Part shown: in pieces, positions 27,859 through 37,072 of the stretch
How the letters are laid out: each line of letters opens with the position of its first letter
Numbering within the stretch: the first letter of the stretch is position 1
Assembly (NCBI RefSeq): GCF_000011065.1
Contig: NC_004663.1
Coordinates: 62,001 to 126,000 of the forward strand
Reading direction: 5' to 3'
Source: Bacteroides thetaiotaomicron VPI-5482
Lineage (GTDB): Bacteria; Bacteroidota; Bacteroidia; Bacteroidales; Bacteroidaceae
Length of the DNA stretch: 64,000 nucleotides
The notes under the pieces: generated by a model
Database searches by the model: none
Told to the model about the DNA's origin: nothing
Seen by the model: only the letters and a program-made list of their open reading frames with translations
Program-made: the position numbers and the translations under genes

Positions 27859-28620
27859 TTACAGTTTTATAAGGTATGCGATTTCGGTTATCAGTTCTTC
27901 TATGTTACTGCCTTTTACCAGCCGTTTGTCCGCCGGGAACAGCGTAGAACGGAACACGGTTTTACGTTGTGCGTCCAGTTCCTTTTTAAACCTTTTGGTG
28001 TCCGGGATAAATACTTTCATAAGGGGTAATTCCAGTTCCCCGATGGTCTGTTCATACAGGGTGTACAGGTCTGTTTTTTCCCGCCCATCTACCATGTTCC
28101 AAAACAGGTGCAGCCCTTTCAGTCGGCACGCTTCATTCTTTACCAGCAGTTTGTTGATAGCTACCGCAAAGGAAAGGCTGCTTTCCAATACCACCCGGTC
28201 GGCGGCTATGGGAGTGAAAATGTAGTCCACCCCTGAAAGCGAATTGATAACACCCTCACTGTTCACCGTTCCGGGCAGGTCGAAAAAGACCACATCATAA
28301 TCCGACCCGGCAGACGCAAGAAATTCATCCGCCGTTTTTATCGCTTCGTCCGGTGAACTACACAACACCGGGTACGCTTTCTTTCCCAGTGTTTTGAACT
28401 GGCTGAAAGCAAGCTGTTTGTAATAATCGTCACCGTTCACCTGTTCGGCATCCCGTTTGCGCATGGCACTGATACTGTGCTGCGGGTAATCGCAATCCAC
28501 GACCGCCACGTTATACCCTTTGAGATAATACAGATAACTTGCTACCAAAACGGTGAATGTTGTTTTGCCGACCCCGCCCTTTTGGGTGGAGAAAGCCACA
28601 TACAAGGTTTCTTTCTTCAT
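27859..28620 (-). CDS. traA: TraA, ParA-type ATPase
   Basis: 253 residues. Deviant Walker A STQKGGVGKTT (residues 10-20), DCDYPQHS, and Walker B-like VVFFDLPGTV. ParA/MinD family; first known gene of the leftward tra operon, presumably positioning or partitioning the element DNA. Its ATG overlaps the stop of a short upstream ORF (ATGA). Confidence 0.9.
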   Translation of the reverse strand: MKKETLYVAFSTQKGGVGKTTFTVLVASYLYYLKGYNVAVVDCDYPQHSISAMRKRDAEQVNGDDYYKQLAFSQFKTLGKKAYPVLCSSPDEAIKTADEFLASAGSDYDVVFFDLPGTVNSEGVINSLSGVDYIFTPIAADRVVLESSLSFAVAINKLLVKNEACRLKGLHLFWNMVDGREKTDLYTLYEQTIGELELPLMKVFIPDTKRFKKELDAQRKTVFRSTLFPADKRLVKGSNIEELITEIAYLIKL

Positions 28621-28946
28621 TGTAATAATTCTTTTTTGTGATACATCTTTATTTCATTCCATCCGTACAGATTGACGGATGGTTTTCTTTCGTTCCATGT
28701 TGAAAGCTCGAAAGCCGGAATGACTTCTTTTTCTCTTTCCTTGTTTCTTGTTATCTTTCTGCAAAGACAGCTTGTTTTCTTTGCAGAAAGTTTGCTTTCC
28801 CGATTGAATGACAGTTTTCTTTCAATCATTCCATCCGGTTTGCTTTCCTGCTTTCTTGAAAGATTGCAATCTTGAAATCTTGTTTTCAAGTTTTCAAAAC
28901 CGCTTTCTTTCCGTCCGCTTTCCGTTCTATATTTCCATCTATCCAT
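28617..28946 (-). CDS. small basic protein upstream of traA (tentative)
   Basis: 109 residues from ATG 28946 (MDRWKYRTESGRKESGFENLK), very rich in Lys, Arg and Ser. No domain recognised. Its TGA overlaps the traA ATG (ATGA), as in several genuine gene pairs here, which supports translation. Against it: the same DNA contains a series of palindromes, so the composition may be dictated by DNA or RNA structure. Confidence 0.5.
   Translation of the reverse strand: MDRWKYRTESGRKESGFENLKTRFQDCNLSRKQESKPDGMIERKLSFNRESKLSAKKTSCLCRKITRNKEREKEVIPAFELSTWNERKPSVNLYGWNEIKMYHKKELLQ
28755..28890. repeat. series of inverted repeats in tra leader
   Basis: Within 136 bp: CTTTCTGCAAAG / CTTTGCAGAAAG (28755-28766, 28779-28790, perfect 12-bp arms); GATTGAA / TTCAATC (28802-28808, 28821-28827); the 14-bp palindrome AAGATTGCAATCTT (28860-28873); CTTGAAA / TTTCAAG (28871-28877, 28884-28890). 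Likely regulatory or a folded leader RNA. Confidence 0.7.
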
Positions 28947-29006
28947 ATTGCTATCTTTCTTAAATCCGGGACAAATAAACATAGAAAAACAACCCCTTTC
29001 GAGATG

Positions 29007-29045
29007 TGTCCTCAAATGTCCCCGTTTGTCCTCATTTGTCCTATA
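29007..29045 (-). repeat. phased GGACA repeats before tra operon
   Basis: TGTCC (GGACA on the minus strand) at 29007, 29017, 29027 and 29037: four copies exactly 10 bp apart. They lie upstream of the tra operon and between it and the divergent mob genes. Confidence 0.75.
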
Positions 29046-29304
29046 ACCCGCTATTTCACAGCATTTTTAATACCCGTTACTTTGCAACCGAAAGGTATCG
29101 GTCAGGCTAACCAAGCCCCCGCCGCCGGGAGCGTTCCAATATCCGCTAACTCCAATCCGTCCGTAGGCGGATTTTTATTTGCACTGGCAAATAGCAAGGT
29201 GTGTTCTAAGCAGCTTGAAATTCTTTCAGCAGCTTTGAACGCCTTGCCCGGACGAAGCCGGGATAGGGTCACTCCGAAGTCGTAACCCTTTAAAGAAATG
29301 AAAC
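29046..29304. other. tra-mob intergenic region, candidate oriT
   Basis: This 259-bp region lies directly upstream of mobA, where CTnDOT-type oriT sites are found. It holds ACTTTGCAACCGAAAGG followed by a GC-rich stretch (GCCCCCGCCGCCGGGAGC) and small stems (CCCGG/CCGGG near 29248-29262). No nick site can be proved from sequence alone. Confidence 0.35.
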
Positions 29305-29742
29305 ATGAAACAGAAAAATGAAAATGCGCCCCGTCCGGGTGGCGCAGGACGAAAGCCCAAAGCAGACCCGGCAGTGTTCCGGTACTCTATCAGCTTCAAT
29401 GCGATAGACCACGCCCGCTTTTTGGCATTGTTCGACCAGTCGGGTATGCGCACCAAAGCGCATTTTATCACCGCCCGCATCTTTGGCGAACCGTTCAAAG
29501 TGATTAAAATCGACAAGGCGGCGGTAGAATATTATACCCGGCTGACCGCTTTATATTCCCAGTACAGGGGTATAGCCGTGAATTATAATCAGGTGGTAAA
29601 GGCTCTCAATACCAATTTTTCGGAGAAGAAAGCACTCGCTTTTCTCTATAAACTGGAAAAGGCAACGATAGAACTTGCCGACCTGAACCGCCAAATTATT
29701 GAACTGACCCGTGAATTTGAAACAAGATGGTTGCAAAGATAA
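29305..29742 (+). CDS. mobA: mobilisation protein MobA
   Basis: 145 residues. The N-terminal GAGRKPKADPAVFRYSISFNAIDHARFLALF segment is typical of RHH-type relaxosome accessory proteins of Bacteroides elements. Binds oriT and assists the relaxase. Overlaps mobB by 16 bp. Confidence 0.88.
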   Translation: MKQKNENAPRPGGAGRKPKADPAVFRYSISFNAIDHARFLALFDQSGMRTKAHFITARIFGEPFKVIKIDKAAVEYYTRLTALYSQYRGIAVNYNQVVKALNTNFSEKKALAFLYKLEKATIELADLNRQIIELTREFETRWLQR

Positions 29743-30965
29743 GCGTAGGCAGTTCCCTGTTCGGTGCACTTTCTTACAACCAAAACAAGGTGGACGAAGA
29801 ACAGGGAAAGGTACTTTTAAGTAACCGTATGTTTGAAAGTGAGGACGGAAATTTCAGCATCCGGCGTTGTATGGAATGTTTCGATATGCACCTGCCCGCA
29901 GACCTGAAAACGGAAAAGCCGATTATCCATATCTCCCTGAACCCGCACCCGGACGATGTACTTTCCGATAGCCAGCTTGCGGATATAGCCAAAGAATATA
30001 TGGATAAGTTGGGGTACGGCAACCAGCCGTATATGGTTTACAAGCACGAAGATATTGCAAGGCATCATATACATATCGTTTCCATCCGGGTGGATGATAC
30101 GGGCAAAAAGATAAACGACAAGTTCGAGCATATCCGCAGCAAACAAATCACCCGTGAACTGGAACAGAAGTACGGGCTGCATCCGGCAGAGAAGAAACAG
30201 GCAGCCGACCGCCCCGAACTTAAAAAGGTGGACTACCGGGCAGGGGACGTAAAGCACCAGTTATCCAATACGGTGAAAGCCCTTGCCAGCAGCTACCGTT
30301 TCCAAAGTTTCACGGAATACAAAGCGTTGCTATCTATATATAATGTACAGGCAGAAGAAGTGAAAGGGGAAGTGAACGGCAAACCCTATAACGGCATTGT
30401 CTATTCGGCAACCAATGACAAAGGGGAAAAACAAGGCAACCCGTTCAAATCATCCTCTTTGGGTAAGTCGGTAGGTTACGAAGCCATCCAGCGACACATC
30501 AAGAAATCCACAAAAGACATTCAGGACAAGAACCTGAAAGAGCGTACCCGCCGGACGGTCGGCGCAGTGATGAAATCCGCCCATAGCCGTAAGGAACTGG
30601 AACAAGAACTGAAAAGGAAAGGTATAGACGTTCTTTTCCGGCAGAACGATACAGGCAGGATATACGGTGTAACATTCATCGACCACGAAAACCGTACCGT
30701 CCTGAACGGTTCACGGTTGGGAAAGGACTTTTCCGCCAATGTGTTCAACGACCTGTTTTCCGGCTCCCGTACTTTGTCGGGAAACAGCAAACAGGAAACG
30801 CAGGAACAAAAACCGGAATATAACCCGACCGGACATCTTGAAAATACAGGAAAAGCCATTGCGGGACTGTTCAGCCTTTTATCCGGTGGGAATGATACGC
30901 CACCTGATAACAGCCAAGTTCCACCACCCAAGAAGAAAAAGAAGAAGAAACAAAGACGTATTTAA
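29727..30965 (+). CDS. mobB: relaxase MobB
   Basis: 412 residues. Nicks oriT and pilots the strand. Tyr17 (ALSYNQNKV) is the likely catalytic Tyr; the HUH-type histidines are H107 (YKHEDI) and H113-H116 (RHHIHIV). The C-terminal third (SFTEYKALLSIYNVQAEE...) is the usual accessory part and ends in a lysine-rich tail. Overlap with mobA suggests coupling. Confidence 0.93.
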   Translation: MVAKISVGSSLFGALSYNQNKVDEEQGKVLLSNRMFESEDGNFSIRRCMECFDMHLPADLKTEKPIIHISLNPHPDDVLSDSQLADIAKEYMDKLGYGNQPYMVYKHEDIARHHIHIVSIRVDDTGKKINDKFEHIRSKQITRELEQKYGLHPAEKKQAADRPELKKVDYRAGDVKHQLSNTVKALASSYRFQSFTEYKALLSIYNVQAEEVKGEVNGKPYNGIVYSATNDKGEKQGNPFKSSSLGKSVGYEAIQRHIKKSTKDIQDKNLKERTRRTVGAVMKSAHSRKELEQELKRKGIDVLFRQNDTGRIYGVTFIDHENRTVLNGSRLGKDFSANVFNDLFSGSRTLSGNSKQETQEQKPEYNPTGHLENTGKAIAGLFSLLSGGNDTPPDNSQVPPPKKKKKKKQRRI

Positions 30966-30985
30966 TAAATATAAAAATTTCAATT

Positions 30986-32995
30986 ATGCAGAATGAAGAT
31001 GATTTAAGAGGACTTGCAAAGGTCATGGACTTTATGCGGGCAATCAGTATTTTATTTGTAGTGATAAACATTTACTGGTTTTGTTACCAGTCGTTCCGGC
31101 AGTGGGGTATCAATATCGGGGTAGTCGATAAAATCCTGTTGAACTTCCAGCGTACCGCCGGGCTGTTCTCCAATATCCTATATACCAAACTTTTTTCAGT
31201 GGTATTCCTTGCGCTTTCCTGTTTGGGTACAAAGGGAGTGAAAGAGGAAAAAATCACATGGAACAAGATTTATGTATTCCTGACAATCGGTTTTATCCTG
31301 TTCTTCCTGAACTGGTGGTTATTGGTTTTACCGTTGCCACTGGCGGCAAACACGGCATTGTATATCTTTACCATGACAGCCGGGTATCTTTCGTTATTGG
31401 CTGCCGGAGTGTGGATTTCCCGCCTGTTGAAAAATAACCTGCTGGATGATGTGTTTAATTTAGAAAATGAAAGTTTCGCACAGGAAACACGCCTGATAGA
31501 AAACGAATATTCCGTAAATCTTCGTTCTCGTTTCTACTATAAAAAGAAGTGGAACGATGGATGGATAAACGTTGTAGCAATTTTTCGTGCGTGCATCGTT
31601 GTTGGAAATCCGGGCAGTGGGAAGTCTTTTTGTGTCGTAAACCAATTTATCAAACAGCAAATAGAAAAGGGCTTCGCAATGTATCTGTATGACTACAAAT
31701 TTCCCGACCTTTCGGAGATAGCCTACAATCATTTGCTTAACCATTCGGACGGGTACAAGGTGAAGCCCAAATTTTACATAATCAATTTTGATGACCCACG
31801 TAAGAGCCACCGATGTAACCCGATAAATCCGGCGTTTATGACGGACATATCGGACGCATACGAAGCCAGTTACACAATCATGTTAAATTTGAACCGCAGT
31901 TGGATAACCAAGCAAGGGGATTTCTTTGTGGAAAGTCCTATTATTTTACTTGCTTCTATAATATGGTTTTTGAAAATATATCAGGGTGGAAAGTATTGTA
32001 CATTCCCGCACGCCATTGAATTTCTGAACAAGAAATATGCCGACACGTTTACAATTTTAACCAGTTATCCCGAACTGGAAAACTACCTTTCACCGTTCAT
32101 GGACGCATGGGAATCCAATGCGCAAGACCAGCTTCAAGGGCAGCTTGCAAGTGCTAAAATCCCACTTTCAAGAATGATTTCACCTGCCCTGTATTGGGTA
32201 ATGACAGGGGATGATTTTTCACTGGATATAAACAATCCGGAAGAACCTAAAATTTTGGTGGTAGGCAATAATCCCGACCGTCAAAATATCTATTCCTGTG
32301 CTTTGGGACTGTATAATTCCCGTATCGTGAAGCTGATAAACAAGAAGCACCAGCTAAAATGTTCCGTAATCATTGACGAGTTACCGACCATCTATTTTCG
32401 GGGACTGGATAACCTGATAGCAACGGCACGAAGCAACAAGGTAGCGGTCTGTTTGGGCTTTCAGGATTTCAGCCAGTTACGCCGGGATTATGGGGATAAG
32501 GAAAGCAAAGTTATCGAAAATACGGTAGGTAATATTTTTAGCGGTCAGGTGGTTTCTGAAACGGCAAAAACGCTTTCAGACCGTTTCGGAAAGGTCTTGC
32601 AGAAACGCCAAAGCATGACTATCAACCGGAATGATAAATCAACCTCAATCAGTACGCAGATGGATAGTTTGATACCGCCCAGTAAAATATCTAACTTAAC
32701 GCAGGGTATGTTTGTGGGTGCGGTTAGTGACAACTTCGATGAACGCATCGAGCAAAAAATATTCCATGCGGAAATTGTGGTGGATAACGAGCAAGTGAAA
32801 CGGGAAACTGCCAACTACAAGAAGCTGCCCCAAATTATAGATTTCAGGGACGAGGACGGGAACGACCGGATGCAGGAAGAAATACAGGCGAACTACAACC
32901 GGGTCAAGCAAGAAGTCCAGCAGATTGTCACGGACGAAATGGAACGGATTAAGAACGACCCCAATTTGCAGCACTTAATAAAAACAGAAGAATAG
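30986..32995 (+). CDS. mobC: type IV coupling protein MobC (TraG/VirD4-like)
   Basis: 669 residues. About four N-terminal membrane spans (residues 15-160), Walker A VVGNPGSGKSF near 205-216, and Walker B CSVIIDELPTIYF with QDFSQLRRDYG downstream. It brings the relaxosome to the mating channel. Followed by a strong terminator. Confidence 0.92.
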   Translation: MQNEDDLRGLAKVMDFMRAISILFVVINIYWFCYQSFRQWGINIGVVDKILLNFQRTAGLFSNILYTKLFSVVFLALSCLGTKGVKEEKITWNKIYVFLTIGFILFFLNWWLLVLPLPLAANTALYIFTMTAGYLSLLAAGVWISRLLKNNLLDDVFNLENESFAQETRLIENEYSVNLRSRFYYKKKWNDGWINVVAIFRACIVVGNPGSGKSFCVVNQFIKQQIEKGFAMYLYDYKFPDLSEIAYNHLLNHSDGYKVKPKFYIINFDDPRKSHRCNPINPAFMTDISDAYEASYTIMLNLNRSWITKQGDFFVESPIILLASIIWFLKIYQGGKYCTFPHAIEFLNKKYADTFTILTSYPELENYLSPFMDAWESNAQDQLQGQLASAKIPLSRMISPALYWVMTGDDFSLDINNPEEPKILVVGNNPDRQNIYSCALGLYNSRIVKLINKKHQLKCSVIIDELPTIYFRGLDNLIATARSNKVAVCLGFQDFSQLRRDYGDKESKVIENTVGNIFSGQVVSETAKTLSDRFGKVLQKRQSMTINRNDKSTSISTQMDSLIPPSKISNLTQGMFVGAVSDNFDERIEQKIFHAEIVVDNEQVKRETANYKKLPQIIDFRDEDGNDRMQEEIQANYNRVKQEVQQIVTDEMERIKNDPNLQHLIKTEE

Positions 32996-33010
32996 AAGAT
33001 TTTTCAGACA

Positions 33011-33040
33011 AACGGCAGCTTTTTACAGGCTGCCGTTTTT
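33011..33040 (+). terminator. rho-independent terminator after mobC
   Basis: Stem AACGGCAGC / GCTGCCGTT (33011-33019, 33029-33037) followed by Ts. It ends the mob operon. Confidence 0.88.
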
Positions 33041-33048
33041 ATTGGCAG

Positions 33049-33073
33049 GGACAAATAAGGACAAACAGGGACT
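33049..33073 (+). repeat. phased GGACA repeats before DUF3945 gene
   Basis: GGACA at 33049 and 33059 and GGACT at 33069, exactly 10 bp apart, after the mob terminator and before the next gene. Confidence 0.6.
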
Positions 33074-33168
33074 AATGAAGCCACCTATTCCCAAAGCCTT
33101 AAATATACTCTATTTCATCCTTACTTTTACTTCCGAAAATTTATTTACTCACTAAAATTCAAAACATT

Positions 33169-34704
33169 ATGGATGTAAACACAGCCAGCCAATCCACCAC
33201 TGACGAACAGATGATGGATATTCTTCTTGTACTGGATAAGGAGAAAAAGACAATCAGCGCAGTAAAAGGCGTAGATGAAAACGGGGAACTCCAAACCGTA
33301 CCGCCGGAGAACAACAGTGAACTTTTGAAATTCGACCGTCACGGTGATTTCTTTTCCAACTTCTTTTCCAACATGATGAACCAGTTGAAGAACCCGACCC
33401 GTTTTAACTTCTTCAAAATCCCAAAGATTGAACTTCCCAAAATCGAGCCGATAATCAGGGATAATTTCAATCATCCGACACCTGAAAACGAAGCGGGCAT
33501 AGAGCGTTACCGGGTGACACCTGAAACCGTGAAGCAGGAAGCGAAGAAAGAACAACAGGAAACCCAAGCCCAACAACCACAGCAGCCAGCCAAAGAAGCG
33601 GGAGCAATGGCGCAAACACCGCAGCAACCCGACAAAAGCAAGTATGTGATTGACCCGGATAAAGTGGACTGGGAAGCCTTGAAGAATTTTGGTCTATCCA
33701 AAGAACAGCTTGAAAAGGCAAAGGCTTTAGAACCCATGTTAAGGGGCTACAAGTCGCCCGGAGCGTTTACCATCGCCGGAAACTATAATTCAGCCATTAT
33801 GAAACTGGACGCACGTTTATCTTTCCGGCACGACAAAGACGGGAATGTAGTTTTGGCGATACACGGCATCCGACAAAAGCCGGAACTTGAACGCCCGTTT
33901 TTCGGACATGAATTTTCCAAAGAGGATAAAGCCAATCTTCTTGAAACGGGGAACATGGGACGGATAGTAAACCTGAAAAACTATATCACGGGAGAAATGA
34001 TACCTTCTTTTGTCAGTGTGGATAAGGTAACGAATGAACTGGTTTCCATGCGTGCAAGCAGTGTTCAAATACCGGATGAAATAAAAGGTGTCAAACTGAA
34101 CAAGGAACAGAAACAAGCCTTACGGGAGGGAAAAGGCGTATTCCTTGAAAACATGATTTCCAACCGTAAAAATCCCTTTTCCGCAACTGTTCAGGTCAAT
34201 GCCGACAAGAAAAGTCTGGAATTTATCTATCCCAATGCCAAACAGTCACAGGAGCAAGGGCAGAAACAGACACAGCAGAACAGCCTTGTCACCAGTGACG
34301 GTGTAACCATTCCCAAAAGCATTTCAGGAATAGAGTTATCCCGCCAGCAACAGCAGGATTTAGTCAATGACAAAACCATCTTTGTTGCCGGACTGAAAGA
34401 CAAGCGGGGGGTCGAATATGATGCTTATATTCAGGTGAACCATGATAAGAAGAAGTTAGGCTTTTACAGTGACAATCCCAGCTTTGACCGTTCCGCCGTG
34501 AAAGAAATTACCCCCGCCAGCAAGAACCGCACACAGGTAGCGGTCAATTCGGAAGGCAAGACCAACGAAGCCACCAAGAAAGTGAAAGAACCCTTGAAAA
34601 AGGGTCAGGACAAGCCCACTGAAAAGCAAAAAACCAAGCAGGATAAAAAGGAGAAGCAGGAGCAGACGGACAAACCCAAACAGAGCAGGGGACGCAAAAG
34701 ATGA
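33169..34704 (+). CDS. DUF3945/DUF4099-type protein
   Basis: 511 residues. The N-terminal part (ILLVLDKEKKTISAVKGVDENGEL) and repeated C-terminal segments (GVKLNKEQKQALREGKGVFLENMIS and GIELSRQQQQDLVNDKTIFVAGLKD) fit the DUF4099/DUF3945 families, with a Gln-rich linker (about 120-150) and a basic tail. Present on nearly all CTnDOT-type elements; role unknown. The stop overlaps the next start as ATGA. Confidence 0.82.
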   Translation: MDVNTASQSTTDEQMMDILLVLDKEKKTISAVKGVDENGELQTVPPENNSELLKFDRHGDFFSNFFSNMMNQLKNPTRFNFFKIPKIELPKIEPIIRDNFNHPTPENEAGIERYRVTPETVKQEAKKEQQETQAQQPQQPAKEAGAMAQTPQQPDKSKYVIDPDKVDWEALKNFGLSKEQLEKAKALEPMLRGYKSPGAFTIAGNYNSAIMKLDARLSFRHDKDGNVVLAIHGIRQKPELERPFFGHEFSKEDKANLLETGNMGRIVNLKNYITGEMIPSFVSVDKVTNELVSMRASSVQIPDEIKGVKLNKEQKQALREGKGVFLENMISNRKNPFSATVQVNADKKSLEFIYPNAKQSQEQGQKQTQQNSLVTSDGVTIPKSISGIELSRQQQQDLVNDKTIFVAGLKDKRGVEYDAYIQVNHDKKKLGFYSDNPSFDRSAVKEITPASKNRTQVAVNSEGKTNEATKKVKEPLKKGQDKPTEKQKTKQDKKEKQEQTDKPKQSRGRKR

Positions 34705-34889
34705 TAGCGGTGTTAATCCTTATCCCGGTTGTCGGTTTCGCCCTGTTTACCCTTGTCTGTTACAAAACAGACTGGGAAGCCATAGACGAGCAGAACCGAC
34801 AATTTTATGTAGATGGCTATCACATCTATTATGACCGGAAAATCCTAAGACAAAAAGAAGTGGAACAATTAAAATCAAAATTAGAATGA
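34701..34889 (+). CDS. small membrane protein
   Basis: 62 residues: one N-terminal span (IAVLILIPVVGFALFTLVCY), then a charged tail (ILRQKEVEQLKSKLE). Coupled by ATGA on both sides, to the DUF3945 gene and to topoisomerase III, which supports its reality. Confidence 0.7.
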   Translation: MIAVLILIPVVGFALFTLVCYKTDWEAIDEQNRQFYVDGYHIYYDRKILRQKEVEQLKSKLE

Positions 34890-36967
34890 TTGCAGTAATC
34901 GGAGAAAAACCAAGCGTGGCAAGGGACATTGCCCGTATTTTAGGAGCGAGTGAAAAACAGGATGGCTATCTTTCAGGTAACGGGTATCTCGTTACCTGGG
35001 CGTTCGGCCATCTTGTCGGTTTGGCAATGCCGGAAGCATACGGCATACAGAGTTTCCGCCGGGAAAGTCTGCCTATTATCCCGGATAGTTTTCAACTTAC
35101 ACCCCGACAAGTGAAAGCGGAAAAAGGGTACAAGGCAGACCCCGGCGCATTGAAACAACTAAAAGTAATCAAAGACGTATTCGACCAGTCGGATAAGATA
35201 ATTGTCGCTACCGATGCAGGGAGAGAGGGAGAACTCATATTTAGATATATTTACAATTACATTGGATGCAACAAGCCCTTTGTCCGTTTATGGATAAGCA
35301 GCCTTACCGACAAGTCAATCCGTGAGGGACTGCAAAACCTGAAAGCCGGTAGCCTGTATGATAACCTTTTCCTTTCGGCACAGGCACGCAGCGAAGCGGA
35401 TTATTTAATTGGAATTAATGGTACACAGGCTTTAAGTGTGGCAGCCGGACAAGGCATTTTTTCTTTGGGACGGGTACAGTCGCCCACGTTGGCAATGATA
35501 TGTACCCGCTTTTTGGAGAACAAGAACTTTGTCCCACAAAAGTATTGGCAACTGAAATTACAGGCGGCAAAAGACAATGTTTCCTTTGCTGCACTGTCCA
35601 CAGACAAATGCGATAAGCAGCAGCCCGCCATCGACACGCTGCAAAGGATAAAGGAAGCGGAAACAGTACAGGTGAAAACCGTAGAGCGTAAGGAAGTGAA
35701 CCAAGAACCGCCGTTGCTCTATGATTTAACCACGCTCCAAAAAGAAGCGAATACCAAACTGAACTTTTCCGCAGACAAAACCCTATCCATCGCACAAAAG
35801 TTATACGAGGGTAAACTAATCAGCTACCCCCGAACCGGAAGCCGTTATATCTCACAGGACGTGTTCGAGGAAATCCCGGAACGTCTTGTCAATTTGGAAC
35901 AGTACACCCGTTTTGGCGGATATGCCGCCGGGATGAAAGGCAAAGCCTTAAATTCCCGTTCCGTGAACGATGGCAAGGTAACAGACCATCACGCCCTGAT
36001 AGTGACTGAAAACCTGCCCGACAAGATGGAAGCGGACGAACAGGCAATCTACGAACTGATAGCCGGACGGATGTTGGAAGCCTTTTCTGAAAAATGCGTC
36101 AAAGACGTTACCAGTGTAACGCTGGAATGTGCAGGGTCGCTTTTCACGGTCAAAGGGTCTGTAATCAAGTCCGCCGGATGGCGTGCCGTATTCGGCGAGA
36201 AAGAGGACGGAGAAGATAACGCTGCTTTGCCAGCCATGCAGGACGGAGATAGTTTACCGCTTTCCGGCATTGAATTACTGGAGAAACAGACCAAGCCCAA
36301 GCCGTTACACACGGAAAGCAGTTTGCTTTCTTCGATGGAAACAGCAGGTAAGGAACTGGAAAACGCCGACCTGAAAGCCAGCATGAAAGATACGGGTATC
36401 GGCACGCCCGCAACACGGGCAGCCATCATCGAGACGCTGTTTTCCCGCCAGTATATCGTCCGGGAGAAAAAGAACCTTGTCCCTACCGAGAAAGGTCTTA
36501 CCGTTTACAACATCATCCGGGACAAGAAGATAGCAGACGTTGAAATGACGGGAATGTGGGAAAATACGCTTGCCAAAATAGAAAGCGGGGAAATGAACCC
36601 CGACACGTTCCGCAAAGGCATCGAAGTGTATGCACGGCAAATCACGGCTGAACTTTTGGATGTTCAACTTTCTTTCGTTTCGGGCAGTGGTTGTATCTGC
36701 CCGAAATGCAAGACCGGGCGCATCCTTTTCTATCCGAAAGTCGCCAAATGTTCCAATGTGGATTGTTCCGTTACCATCTTCCGCAACAAGAGCGACAAGC
36801 AGCTAACGGACAAACAGATTACCGAACTGGTGACTACCGGGAAAACCGGGCTAATCAAAGGCTTTAAAAGCAAGAACGGCAAAGTCTTTGACGCTTCACT
36901 TGCCTTTGACGGGCAGTTTAATGTTACTTTCGTGTTCCCTGAAAAGAAAGGCAAACCGAAGAAATAA
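34886..36967 (+). CDS. topB: DNA topoisomerase III (TopB-like)
   Basis: 693 residues. Type IA topoisomerase: Toprim region (VIGEKPSVARDIARIL; ATDAGREGELIFRY), the catalytic Tyr in LISYPRTGSRYIS near residue 314, and a C-terminal zinc domain with CPKCKTGRILFYPKVAKCSNVDC. In CTnDOT the Exc protein is a topoisomerase of this kind, so it may act in element processing; that link is inference. Confidence 0.92.
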   Translation: MIAVIGEKPSVARDIARILGASEKQDGYLSGNGYLVTWAFGHLVGLAMPEAYGIQSFRRESLPIIPDSFQLTPRQVKAEKGYKADPGALKQLKVIKDVFDQSDKIIVATDAGREGELIFRYIYNYIGCNKPFVRLWISSLTDKSIREGLQNLKAGSLYDNLFLSAQARSEADYLIGINGTQALSVAAGQGIFSLGRVQSPTLAMICTRFLENKNFVPQKYWQLKLQAAKDNVSFAALSTDKCDKQQPAIDTLQRIKEAETVQVKTVERKEVNQEPPLLYDLTTLQKEANTKLNFSADKTLSIAQKLYEGKLISYPRTGSRYISQDVFEEIPERLVNLEQYTRFGGYAAGMKGKALNSRSVNDGKVTDHHALIVTENLPDKMEADEQAIYELIAGRMLEAFSEKCVKDVTSVTLECAGSLFTVKGSVIKSAGWRAVFGEKEDGEDNAALPAMQDGDSLPLSGIELLEKQTKPKPLHTESSLLSSMETAGKELENADLKASMKDTGIGTPATRAAIIETLFSRQYIVREKKNLVPTEKGLTVYNIIRDKKIADVEMTGMWENTLAKIESGEMNPDTFRKGIEVYARQITAELLDVQLSFVSGSGCICPKCKTGRILFYPKVAKCSNVDCSVTIFRNKSDKQLTDKQITELVTTGKTGLIKGFKSKNGKVFDASLAFDGQFNVTFVFPEKKGKPKK

Positions 36968-37040
36968 GACGAAAATCGTTATATTTGCCACAGAAAGTTT
37001 CATTATAGATAGATTTATAATTGAAATTTTTGTGGTTGAA

Positions 37041-37070
37041 GCACCCGGAGGGACACCGGGTGCTTTTTTA
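37041..37070 (+). terminator. terminator after topoisomerase
   Basis: Stem GCACCCGG / CCGGGTGC (37041-37048, 37056-37063), then six Ts. It separates the rightward topoisomerase operon from the oppositely oriented reductase gene. Confidence 0.9.
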
Positions 37071-37072
37071 AA

